From an uncultured Clostridia bacterium (GTDB lineage: Bacteria > Bacillota > Clostridia > Christensenellales > Borkfalkiaceae): a stretch of 64,000 nt of DNA. The translations under genes were made by a program, and so were the position numbers. Shown here one piece after another: positions 30,376-38,114 of this stretch (positions are counted from its first letter, which is position 1; each line of letters opens with the position of its first letter). Below the pieces are notes generated by a model. That model made no database searches, was not told where the DNA came from, and was given only the letters and a program-made list of their open reading frames with translations. The stretch lies in the NCBI GenBank assembly GCA_947627575.1, contig CANQWN010000009.1:29716-93715 (forward strand), given 5' to 3'.

Positions 30376-32616
30376 ATGAAGCACAGAAAACTGTGGACAA
30401 GGTGCATTGCGGCGCTGTTGAGCATTATATCCGCATTTGCCTGCTTTGCCCTGTCTGCGTGCGGCGACAAGGATAAAAAGCCCGCAGACAACACCCCCGA
30501 AGAGTACACGGTAACCTTCGATTTACAGGGTCACGGCGCGGCGATTGGCGCGAAGAAAGTGAACTCCGGCGAAAAAGTTGCCGAACCTACCGAGCCCACC
30601 GACAGCGAATACGATTTCGGCGGCTGGTATAAGGAAGCGGGGTGCGAAAACAAGTACGATTTCAACTCCGCCGTTACGGGCAACTTCACCCTCTACGCGA
30701 AGTGGACGCCCAAGTCGCCCGCCACGCCTACGCAATACACCGTAACTTTCGATTTGCAGGGTCACGGCGCGGCGATTGACGCTAAAAGCGTAAACGAAGG
30801 CGGAAAAGTTGCCGAACCTGCCGAGCCCACCGACAGCGAGTACGATTTCGGCGGCTGGTATAAGGAAGCGGGGTGCGAAAACAAGTACGATTTCAACTCC
30901 GCCGTTACGGGCAACTTCACCCTCTACGCGAAGTGGACGCCCAAGCAGACTACCCCTGCCGATACGTCCGTACCGTTTACGGGCAAAGTTTATTTCGTCG
31001 GAGATTCCACCGTGTGCGAGTTCGACGATAAATACTATATACCCCGCTACGGATACGGCACACAGCTTTACAACTACCTAAATTGCGACAAAAACAATAT
31101 TGTGAACATTGCGCTTTCGGGCAGAAGTTCGTGGTCCTACACGTACAATTTATCGCAGGACAGCAGTAACAAATGCAAGCTGGACGCCACCGTTTCCTGC
31201 TACGAATATCTGTGCAGTCATTTAAGCGCGGGCGATTATCTTATCATAGGCTTCGGGCACAACGACGAAAAGACCGAGGTTAAGAGGTATACCGACCCCA
31301 CGCTTGCCGCAAACGACCAGTCTACTATGATAGGCGATTACAACGCCCAACGTCCCGTTTCCTTTAAATATATATTAAAGCACTACTACATAGACGTTGC
31401 AAAGGAAAAGGGCGCAACGCCCATACTCTGCACCCCTATAGTAAGATTGCAGACTGACGCCAACAAAGCCAAATACGATACCGACCACACCACTACGACG
31501 GGTTCGGCGAAGGCAACCGACGTAGAACCCAACGTAACCACCACATGGAACGGCGGCAATTATCCCTCCGCGATAAAGGCGCTTGCCGAAGAGGAAGATT
31601 TGCTTTGCATTGATCTTACGCAGACGACGAGGGAAGAATATAAGGCAATGACTTACGAAGAGGCTTCCTTGTTCCATGCGGCTACGGGCGCGGAATGGGT
31701 AGACAAAACCGCAAAGACGGATAAAAAGCCCACCGGCACGGACAATACGCATACCAATTATTACGGCGCAATGAAGAACGCGTACTACATTGCGCAGGCG
31801 ATAAAAAATTCCGACTTGCCGCTTAAAAACAGCGTAAGAACGGATAAGACAAAGCCCGTATACGAAGATTATGAACAGCTTTGCATAAACGCCGATTACG
31901 TTATCCCCGATACCGAACCTTTCAACCCGCAGACGGACGTTTCCACGCACTGGACGGGCATCACGGGCGTAACCGCGGACGCAACCGAACCGCATACCCA
32001 ATATAAGTGGTATGCCACCGCGTTCGGCAACGGCGTAAAAGTAGCCGATTACACTATTGCGCAAAGCGGCGATGCGGATAATCCTTCCTTCCGGATAAGC
32101 GCCGCAGACGGCAAAGGCAAGATTGCAAGCGACAACGATATGTTGGCGGCTGTATTCATTCAGGTGCCTTTCGATACGGCGTTTACCGTCACCGCAAAGG
32201 CAAACGTTGAAAAGTACGGGGGCAACCAGGCGGGCTTCGGAATAATGATACGCGACGACATACATATCGACTTTGCCGAAACCGTAAGCTCAAACTACGT
32301 AAACGCAGGCTTGCGAGGCGACAGCAAAACCAATTACTACGGATATTGCAGAAATGGCGGTGCTCTTTCAAACTCGCAGCAAAAGGGCGAAGCGCCTGTG
32401 GGCGAATACAACCTCACTCTGTCGAGAACGAGCCAAAGCATATCCGTCCAGATAAACAACGCCACGATAGGCAATAAAACTTACGCGGCGGAAAGCGATT
32501 TCGATCTTGCGGTTGCGGACAGCAGATACGTATATATCTGCCTTTGGGCAACGCGCGGAACCACCGTTACTTACAGCGACATTACTTTCACATCCGGCGT
32601 ATGGCAACAGGCATAA
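30376..32616 (+). CDS. InlB-repeat GDSL/SGNH esterase lipoprotein (rhamnogalacturonan acetylesterase-like)
   Basis: 746 residues from the second of two adjacent ATGs, which has better spacing to AAGGAG. Lipobox ALSACGDK; two InlB B-type repeats (about 42-110 and 120-187) ending FTLYAKWTPK; then an SGNH hydrolase domain (about 200-500) with block I FVGDSTVCE, Asn/Gly blocks, GHND and the catalytic Asp-His in DNTHTNYYG, as in rhamnogalacturonan acetylesterases (CE12). The C-terminal 200 residues look like a concanavalin-type carbohydrate-binding fold. It is surface-anchored and probably deacetylates pectin side chains. This matches the uronate operon further downstream. Confidence 0.87.
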   Translation: MKHRKLWTRCIAALLSIISAFACFALSACGDKDKKPADNTPEEYTVTFDLQGHGAAIGAKKVNSGEKVAEPTEPTDSEYDFGGWYKEAGCENKYDFNSAVTGNFTLYAKWTPKSPATPTQYTVTFDLQGHGAAIDAKSVNEGGKVAEPAEPTDSEYDFGGWYKEAGCENKYDFNSAVTGNFTLYAKWTPKQTTPADTSVPFTGKVYFVGDSTVCEFDDKYYIPRYGYGTQLYNYLNCDKNNIVNIALSGRSSWSYTYNLSQDSSNKCKLDATVSCYEYLCSHLSAGDYLIIGFGHNDEKTEVKRYTDPTLAANDQSTMIGDYNAQRPVSFKYILKHYYIDVAKEKGATPILCTPIVRLQTDANKAKYDTDHTTTTGSAKATDVEPNVTTTWNGGNYPSAIKALAEEEDLLCIDLTQTTREEYKAMTYEEASLFHAATGAEWVDKTAKTDKKPTGTDNTHTNYYGAMKNAYYIAQAIKNSDLPLKNSVRTDKTKPVYEDYEQLCINADYVIPDTEPFNPQTDVSTHWTGITGVTADATEPHTQYKWYATAFGNGVKVADYTIAQSGDADNPSFRISAADGKGKIASDNDMLAAVFIQVPFDTAFTVTAKANVEKYGGNQAGFGIMIRDDIHIDFAETVSSNYVNAGLRGDSKTNYYGYCRNGGALSNSQQKGEAPVGEYNLTLSRTSQSISVQINNATIGNKTYAAESDFDLAVADSRYVYICLWATRGTTVTYSDITFTSGVWQQA
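30505..30966 (+). repeat. 231-bp tandem duplication encoding the two InlB repeats
   Basis: Two 231-bp (77-codon) units. Within them 123 bases (30592-30714 versus 30823-30945) differ at one silent position (GAA/GAG), showing recent duplication or gene conversion. Confidence 0.85.
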
Positions 32617-32629
32617 CGGCATAAACATC

Positions 32630-32656
32630 GGCGGCGCGTTTGCGCCGCCGCTTTTG
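32630..32656 (+). terminator. Intrinsic terminator
   Basis: GGCGGCGC / GCGCCGCC hairpin with loop GTTT, then CTTTTG. Confidence 0.7.
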
Positions 32657-32722
32657 CGTTTTGCGCCGCCCGCGCGGGCGGCGCAAAATATAGCGGCGGG
32701 AGAATTTTATCGCATTTTGCTA

Positions 32723-32751
32723 TTTACAAGCGCAAAAACAGATGTTATAAT
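32723..32751 (+). promoter_or_regulatory. Upstream promoter (P1) of the AAA/RyR operon
   Basis: TTTACA (32723-32728), 17-base spacer, TATAAT (32746-32751). Confidence 0.7.
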
Positions 32752-32820
32752 ATATAAGGACGAATTTATTCGGAAATTGCGGCGCGCCCTGTCAGCCGTA
32801 AAATAATGCGGTTCAATCGT

Positions 32821-32849
32821 TTGACCGCGGCGGTACATCCAATTATAAT
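32821..32849 (+). promoter_or_regulatory. Proximal promoter (P2) of the AAA/RyR operon
   Basis: TTGACC (32821-32826), 17-base spacer, TATAAT (32844-32849), 98 bases after P1. It leaves a leader of about 25 bases before the ATG at 32881. Confidence 0.75.
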
Positions 32850-32880
32850 ATCGGCGTCGATAAAAAGACGCGGGTGAGAT

Positions 32881-33762
32881 ATGTTGTATTACGAATTGCA
32901 GTTCAACGGAGGGCATAGCGTCACCCTTCACCTTGACGCGGCGCAACAGCGCAACCTTTCGTTGCGCAAAGCCCGCCGTTGCGAAATTCCCCACGGCGGC
33001 GGAAAAGTTCTTAAAGCCGTAACCGAAGCGGCTTCTTCGGCGCGGCTGGACGGCATTGCCGTGGAATACGGGCTGTGCGACGTAAGCCGTCTTGAAAAAA
33101 TCAGCGTCCACGGCGCAAAGCGCATTTTAAAGTGCCTGATAGACGTCTACGGCGAATTTCCGCGGTTGCGCGCCTACGTAACCTATTTGGGCGGCGTGCG
33201 GGAATACCGCGACATAATTGCGCGCGCGGCGATGGGCGACGGGGAAGTGAAAAGCAAATTCGGGCTGGACGGGATATTGAACCGCGCCGAATATATGCAA
33301 CTTGCCGCGTACTGCCTTGAAGAGGTGAACGCCCTCGTAAAACGGCGGGAAGAATATTTCGCCGCCGCGTTAAGTTCGGGCGGTTTTTTCGGGGGGATAG
33401 TTTTCGACGCGGAAAAGTATAACCCGGATAATTATTTCAAGTCCTGCGAGGCGCATATGATAGAGGAATCGCAGGGCTTCAACCCGCAGGGGTGCCGCAA
33501 TCTCAACTCGGTTTTTTATCACGAGGCGGGGCATTTGTTGGACTATATGTGCGGGGTAACCGAAAGCGAAGGGTTTAAAAGGTTAATTTCGGGATATTCC
33601 GCGGAAAGCATAGGCAGGTTGCTTTCCTCATATGCGGCAAGCTGCCCGGAGGAAACGGTTGCGGAAGCGGTTTCGGAATATTTCTGCAACCCGAAGCCGC
33701 GGGCTTTTTGCCTTTCTGTGATGGAAGAAGTAAAGCGCGCCTACAACTCTTTTGTAAGGTAG
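32881..33762 (+). CDS. Putative zinc metallopeptidase (HEAGH), first gene of the AAA/RyR operon
   Basis: 293-residue soluble protein. A zincin-like motif FYHEAGHLLDYM (HEAGH at 214-218) is followed about 40 residues later by EETVAEAVSEYF, which could supply the third metal ligand (Glu 257, 258 or 262). That pattern is typical of gluzincin-like or toxin-type peptidase folds. The first 150 residues show no known family to me. No signal peptide, so it should act in the cytoplasm. GGTGAG precedes the ATG. It is 37 bases upstream of the giant AAA-M41 protease and shares its promoters. The peptidase assignment rests on the motif alone. Confidence 0.72.
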   Translation: MLYYELQFNGGHSVTLHLDAAQQRNLSLRKARRCEIPHGGGKVLKAVTEAASSARLDGIAVEYGLCDVSRLEKISVHGAKRILKCLIDVYGEFPRLRAYVTYLGGVREYRDIIARAAMGDGEVKSKFGLDGILNRAEYMQLAAYCLEEVNALVKRREEYFAAALSSGGFFGGIVFDAEKYNPDNYFKSCEAHMIEESQGFNPQGCRNLNSVFYHEAGHLLDYMCGVTESEGFKRLISGYSAESIGRLLSSYAASCPEETVAEAVSEYFCNPKPRAFCLSVMEEVKRAYNSFVR

Positions 33763-33799
33763 GCTTCAAACAATCTGAAATTTTTTTGGGGATAGCTTT

Positions 33800-36700
33800 A
33801 TGTATAGAAAAATTTTAATGGAATTCGACAGGGGCTGGGCGCTTGAAAAGGGCAGGACGAACCATTATTTACCCGTAAAATATTTCTGCGAAAGACTTAA
33901 TATGAATAACCCCGATGTAAAGGTGATTTCGCAGGGCGTAGATTCGCTTACCCTCGTTTTCCCGTCCGAAACGGGCAAATTCGATATGCTGGTAAAATTT
34001 TTGCGCGTCCGCGCCGACTTGTGGTTCAACGAAAATACCAATCTGGTGATAGTTTTCACCGACCTCGGCATAGTTGACTGCAACGGGAACCCCATACTCC
34101 ACGGCGACGGTTCCGCGGACGGCGGCGATACGGACGTAGATGACGACGACGATTTAGACGAAGAAGAGGAAGAAGAGGAAGAACTTGCCGAAGAGAGGGC
34201 GGTGAAACGCCCCCGCACGGGCAATACAAAGACGGAATTGAACGAGCTTTTAAAAGAGACGGAGACGTTGCGCAAAAAGCTGAAAGAACGGGTAAAGGGG
34301 CAGGACCACGCCATAGACGCGTTTGTAACCGCGCTTTTCGGTATGTGGGTGCGCGAGACGGACGACAGCGAAGAAAAAAATCCGCGGGCTTTGTTTCTGT
34401 TTGCGGGACCCGCCGGCGTGGGCAAGACTTTCCTTGCCGAAACCGCGGCGGAAATTTTGGATTTGCCCTTCCTGCGGCTGGATATGAGCAGTTTTTCCGA
34501 CGGGCAGGAAGGACCCATAAGTTTCAGGGGCATAAACGCTTCATACAAGGCGGCGGCGCCCGGGCGGGTAACCTCGTTCGTAAAGGAAAACCCGTATTGT
34601 ATTCTGCTTTTCGACGAAATTGAAAAGGCGCATATCGCGGTAATACATTTGTTTTTGCAGATTCTCGAAGGGGGCGTCCTCGAGGACGAGTATATGGCGG
34701 AAAACGTTTCCTTCCGCGACGCGATAATAATAATGACCACAAACGCAGGCAAAAGCGTATATGAAGGCGACGATAAAATCAACTTTTCCGACATTTCGGA
34801 AAAGAAGATAATAAGCGCGCTTAAAAACGACGTAAACCCCGCCAACCAACAGCCGTTTTTCCCCGCGCCCATACTTTCGCGCATTTCTTCGGGCGTGGCA
34901 GTTATGTTCAACCGTCTGGAACCTCACTCTCTGTGCGGGATAGTAAAGACGGAGCTGGATAAACAGCTTAATTTCTTCCGTAACAAATACGGGTTGGACA
35001 TAAGCTACGATAAAAAGCTGTGCGAGGCGATGCTGTACGCCGGCGGAGGAAGCGCGGACGCGCGCAATCTGAAGGGCGTGGCGAAAAAATTTGTAGTGGA
35101 CGAAATGCTTTCGCTGTTTTTGCATATGAAAGCCAAATTCGGCGAAAACTGTTTCGGGAAACTTAAACGGATAAAGTTCGACCTCGATTTCGAGGACGCA
35201 ATGAAGGAAGCGGAAAACCTGTTTGTGGATAAGGATAAGCCGCGCGTGCTGTTCTTCGTTTCCCATACGGCGGAAAAGTTGTTGCCCGAAGGGTTGAAGG
35301 ATAAGTGCAGGGCGGTTGTGTGCAGTAACCCCGAAAAAGCGCGCGAGCTGTTGCGCGGCAACATAATGTGGGTTATAATAGACCCCCTCTGCGGTTTGCG
35401 CAAGAGGAAGTATTCCCCCGCGGACCTTGAGGACGCGGATTCGGACGGAACCAAATTCTTCCGCTACATCAGCGAATATTATCCCGAAATACCCGTATAT
35501 ATGTTGGAAACCGCCTCAACGGGCGGCGAAAGCAACCTCCGCACCTTCCTGTCTTTGGGCGCGCGGGGCGTTATTGAACTTAACGACGACGGAGATAAAT
35601 TCCTTAAAAACATAGCGGAAATATGCGACAACGCGCGTATGCTTAATTCCGCGCACAGCCTTTCCCACGGGAGCAAGGCGTTGTTTTACAACTGCGCGCA
35701 GGTATTTTCGGACGACGGCGCAAAGGCGGAAATAAAGGCGGCGGCGTTGACGGTAAAGCACAGCGTGGACGCGGAGGACGAGGGCGATTTGTTAAGCGTT
35801 ACAAGCAAGCCCGACGTTACGTTTAAGGACGTTATAGGCGCAACCGACGCGAAAAACACGCTGAAAGAATTTATAGATTACCTGAAAAACCCGCGCGAAT
35901 ATATAAACAAGGGCGTGCGTATACCGCGGGGCGTGTTGCTTTACGGCGAACCCGGTACGGGCAAAACTTTACTTGCAAGGGCTATGGCGGGCGAAAGCGA
36001 CGTGGCGTTCATACAGAAAAACGGCACCGAATTTTTAAAAAGCCACGTGGGCGAGGGACCGGCGGAAATACGCAAGACGTTCCGTCTTGCTCGCAAATAC
36101 GCGCCCTGCATATTGTTTATAGACGAAATAGATACTTTCGCCAAACAGCGCACGGGCAGCGAAATGACCCAATTTTCCGAGGAATTGCAAAACGCCTTCC
36201 TCTCCGAAATGGACGGGTTCATACACGACGAAAAGAGACCCGTGCTGGTGCTTGCCGCAACCAATTTCGGCATAGACAGCACGGGCAGAAGGTTAAACGT
36301 GCTTGACCCCGCGTTTGTAAGAAGGTTCGACAGGAAGATAAAGATAGAACTACCGAACACCGAGGAAAGGGAACAGTTTATAAATTACTATCTTGCAAAG
36401 CACGGCATAAAGCATATCCGCGCCGATACGATAAAGAACCTTGCCGTGCGCTCGATAGGGCGAAGCGCCGCCGATCTGGAAATGGCGGTGGAATACGCTT
36501 TGCGCATGGCGAAGGGGGATAAACTTACCGACGAAATTCTTTCCGCCGCGCTTGACGCGGACCGTTTGGGCGCGGAAAAGAAGTGGAGCGAAGAAACGGT
36601 GAAAAAAGTTTCCTTCCACGAATGCGGGCACGCGCTTGTAAGCTGGCTTACGGGCAACAATCCCTCGTATATCACCAATATTTCGCGCGGGGATTTCGGC

Positions 36701-37126
36701 GGATATATGCTTCCCGAAGTGGACGACCTTAAATTTGAATACACGCGGGAAGAATTGTTGGATAAGATATGTTGCTATTTGGGCGGAAGAGCGGCGGAAA
36801 TCGTATATTACGGCGATAGCGAGGGCGTTACCACGGGCGCTTCAAGCGACCTTGAAGCCGCCACGGGTACGGCGTGGGCGCTTATATCCCGCTACGGTAT
36901 GGAAGGTTCGCTTGCGACGCTTGACGACAGGCGTATGTATGACGAAAACGGCAAATATATCGCTAAAATAAACGAAATTTTGGACGGGCAACTTAAAAGG
37001 GCGATAGCGCTTATAAGCGAAAACAAGCCCGCGGAGGAAGCGCTTGCGGAAAGGCTTATCGAAAAAAACAGCCTAACCGCAAAGGAAATAGACGAAGTTC
37101 TTTCGCAATATGTGCGGCGGAACTGA
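33800..37126 (+). CDS. Fusion protein: ClpB-like AAA + receiver-like domain + FtsH-like AAA + M41 protease
   Basis: 1108 residues, soluble (no membrane segment). In order: a novel N-terminal domain (1-110), an acidic linker with a run of Asp/Glu (about 112-135), and a Clp-type AAA module (GPAGVGKT at 203-210, Walker B LLFDEIEKA near Asp 272). Next comes a Rossmann/receiver-like region (about 480-620; VLFFVSHTAEKLL, WVIIDPL). Then an FtsH-type AAA module (GEPGTGKT at 716-723, Walker B FIDEID at 775). Last is an M41 peptidase with HECGH at 940-944 and the third zinc ligand Asp 1017 in TTGASSDLEAAT, the same 77-residue spacing as FtsH. Processive proteolysis is the likely activity. The fusion is unusual; FtsH itself is membrane-bound with one AAA domain. 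Confidence 0.87.
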   Translation: MYRKILMEFDRGWALEKGRTNHYLPVKYFCERLNMNNPDVKVISQGVDSLTLVFPSETGKFDMLVKFLRVRADLWFNENTNLVIVFTDLGIVDCNGNPILHGDGSADGGDTDVDDDDDLDEEEEEEEELAEERAVKRPRTGNTKTELNELLKETETLRKKLKERVKGQDHAIDAFVTALFGMWVRETDDSEEKNPRALFLFAGPAGVGKTFLAETAAEILDLPFLRLDMSSFSDGQEGPISFRGINASYKAAAPGRVTSFVKENPYCILLFDEIEKAHIAVIHLFLQILEGGVLEDEYMAENVSFRDAIIIMTTNAGKSVYEGDDKINFSDISEKKIISALKNDVNPANQQPFFPAPILSRISSGVAVMFNRLEPHSLCGIVKTELDKQLNFFRNKYGLDISYDKKLCEAMLYAGGGSADARNLKGVAKKFVVDEMLSLFLHMKAKFGENCFGKLKRIKFDLDFEDAMKEAENLFVDKDKPRVLFFVSHTAEKLLPEGLKDKCRAVVCSNPEKARELLRGNIMWVIIDPLCGLRKRKYSPADLEDADSDGTKFFRYISEYYPEIPVYMLETASTGGESNLRTFLSLGARGVIELNDDGDKFLKNIAEICDNARMLNSAHSLSHGSKALFYNCAQVFSDDGAKAEIKAAALTVKHSVDAEDEGDLLSVTSKPDVTFKDVIGATDAKNTLKEFIDYLKNPREYINKGVRIPRGVLLYGEPGTGKTLLARAMAGESDVAFIQKNGTEFLKSHVGEGPAEIRKTFRLARKYAPCILFIDEIDTFAKQRTGSEMTQFSEELQNAFLSEMDGFIHDEKRPVLVLAATNFGIDSTGRRLNVLDPAFVRRFDRKIKIELPNTEEREQFINYYLAKHGIKHIRADTIKNLAVRSIGRSAADLEMAVEYALRMAKGDKLTDEILSAALDADRLGAEKKWSEETVKKVSFHECGHALVSWLTGNNPSYITNISRGDFGGYMLPEVDDLKFEYTREELLDKICCYLGGRAAEIVYYGDSEGVTTGASSDLEAATGTAWALISRYGMEGSLATLDDRRMYDENGKYIAKINEILDGQLKRAIALISENKPAEEALAERLIEKNSLTAKEIDEVLSQYVRRN

Positions 37127-37141
37127 AAACGGGAGGTAATT

Positions 37142-37618
37142 ATGATAAACGATTACGACGGTGAAACAAAAAAGCTGTTTTACGAGCTGTGCGAAATTCT
37201 CGACGAGAAAAAGTGGAAGTACAGGAAAGACGAGCGGGAACTTTCGATTTTGATAAACGTGATAGGCGATGATTTGCCCATGCCCTTCAAAATCGTGTTC
37301 TACGACGAGGGCAAACTTTTCGCGCTGGTGTCGCCCGTGGCGGCTTTGCCGCAGGATAAGATAGCCCTCGGCGCGGTTATAGTTTCGGCTATAAACTACA
37401 AGTTGGCGGAGGGCTGTTTCGACCTGAATACGGAAAACGGACAGATTAATTTCAGAAATACCACGTGCTACGCAGGGTGCCTTATAGACGCGCAGATGTT
37501 TTTCGGAATGGTGAATTTTTCCTGCGTGGTGGTGGATAAATATAACGATATTCTTGCAAATTACGCAAGCGGGAAAAAAGGTTTAGACGAAACGCTGGCG
37601 TTGATAGCGAAGGAGTGA
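37142..37618 (+). CDS. YbjN-like protein, copy 1
   Basis: 158-residue soluble alpha/beta protein. Sequence pattern (LDEKKWKYRKDERELSILI at the start, repeated strands and a C-terminal helix ending ETLALIAKE) matches the YbjN / type III secretion chaperone-like fold. Such domains bind partner proteins rather than act as enzymes. It lies 15 bases after the giant protease and 4 bases before a paralog. GGGAGG precedes the ATG. An adaptor or chaperone for the protease is a reasonable inference, not shown. Confidence 0.68.
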   Translation: MINDYDGETKKLFYELCEILDEKKWKYRKDERELSILINVIGDDLPMPFKIVFYDEGKLFALVSPVAALPQDKIALGAVIVSAINYKLAEGCFDLNTENGQINFRNTTCYAGCLIDAQMFFGMVNFSCVVVDKYNDILANYASGKKGLDETLALIAKE

Positions 37619-37622
37619 AATT

Positions 37623-38090
37623 ATGTGTGATACCGAAAGGGAAGGGCGCGCCGTTTACGCGCAGTTTAAAAGAGTTATGGATATGATGGAGCTGGAATAC
37701 GGCGAAGACAAGGATGAATATACGCTGTTTCTGGAAATAGCCACAAATGATTTCCCCGTAAGGCTTTTCATCAGGATAGAGTGGGAATGCGGAAGGGTAA
37801 GCATATATTCGCATTTGCCCTTTGAAGTGGGGGAAAGCACGAGGGAAGTAACAAATATGGCGGTTGCCGTCTGCAACATAAACCAAAAGCTGTGGATGGG
37901 CAATTTCGATTATATGTATTCCGTAAAAAGCGTGCTTTACCGCCTGAATATAAACTACCGTTCAAGCATATTAAGCGACGACGTAATAAAAACCGCGCTG
38001 TTTTTGTCGCACGCGGCAATAGACAAATACGACGATAAACTTTATCTGTTGAGTAAGGGCAAGATAAAAGTAGAGGACGTAACAAAGTAA
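37623..38090 (+). CDS. YbjN-like protein, copy 2
   Basis: 155-residue paralog of the preceding protein. It shares the pattern 'MELEYGEDKDEYTLFLEIATNDFPV' in two parts and the closing strands and helix (DKYDDKLYLLSKGKIKVEDV), though identity is low. Likely the same YbjN-like fold. Two tandem diverged copies suggest a heterodimer or two client-specific adaptors. It is 4 bases downstream of copy 1 with AAGGAG overlapping that gene's end, so the two are translationally coupled. Confidence 0.66.
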   Translation: MCDTEREGRAVYAQFKRVMDMMELEYGEDKDEYTLFLEIATNDFPVRLFIRIEWECGRVSIYSHLPFEVGESTREVTNMAVAVCNINQKLWMGNFDYMYSVKSVLYRLNINYRSSILSDDVIKTALFLSHAAIDKYDDKLYLLSKGKIKVEDVTK

Positions 38091-38114
38091 AGTAATTTAC
38101 GGGGGGATATACGT

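Noticed and set aside
33800..37126. Calling the giant protease FtsH
   Set aside because: It lacks transmembrane segments and has an extra Clp-type AAA module, so it is not the housekeeping FtsH.
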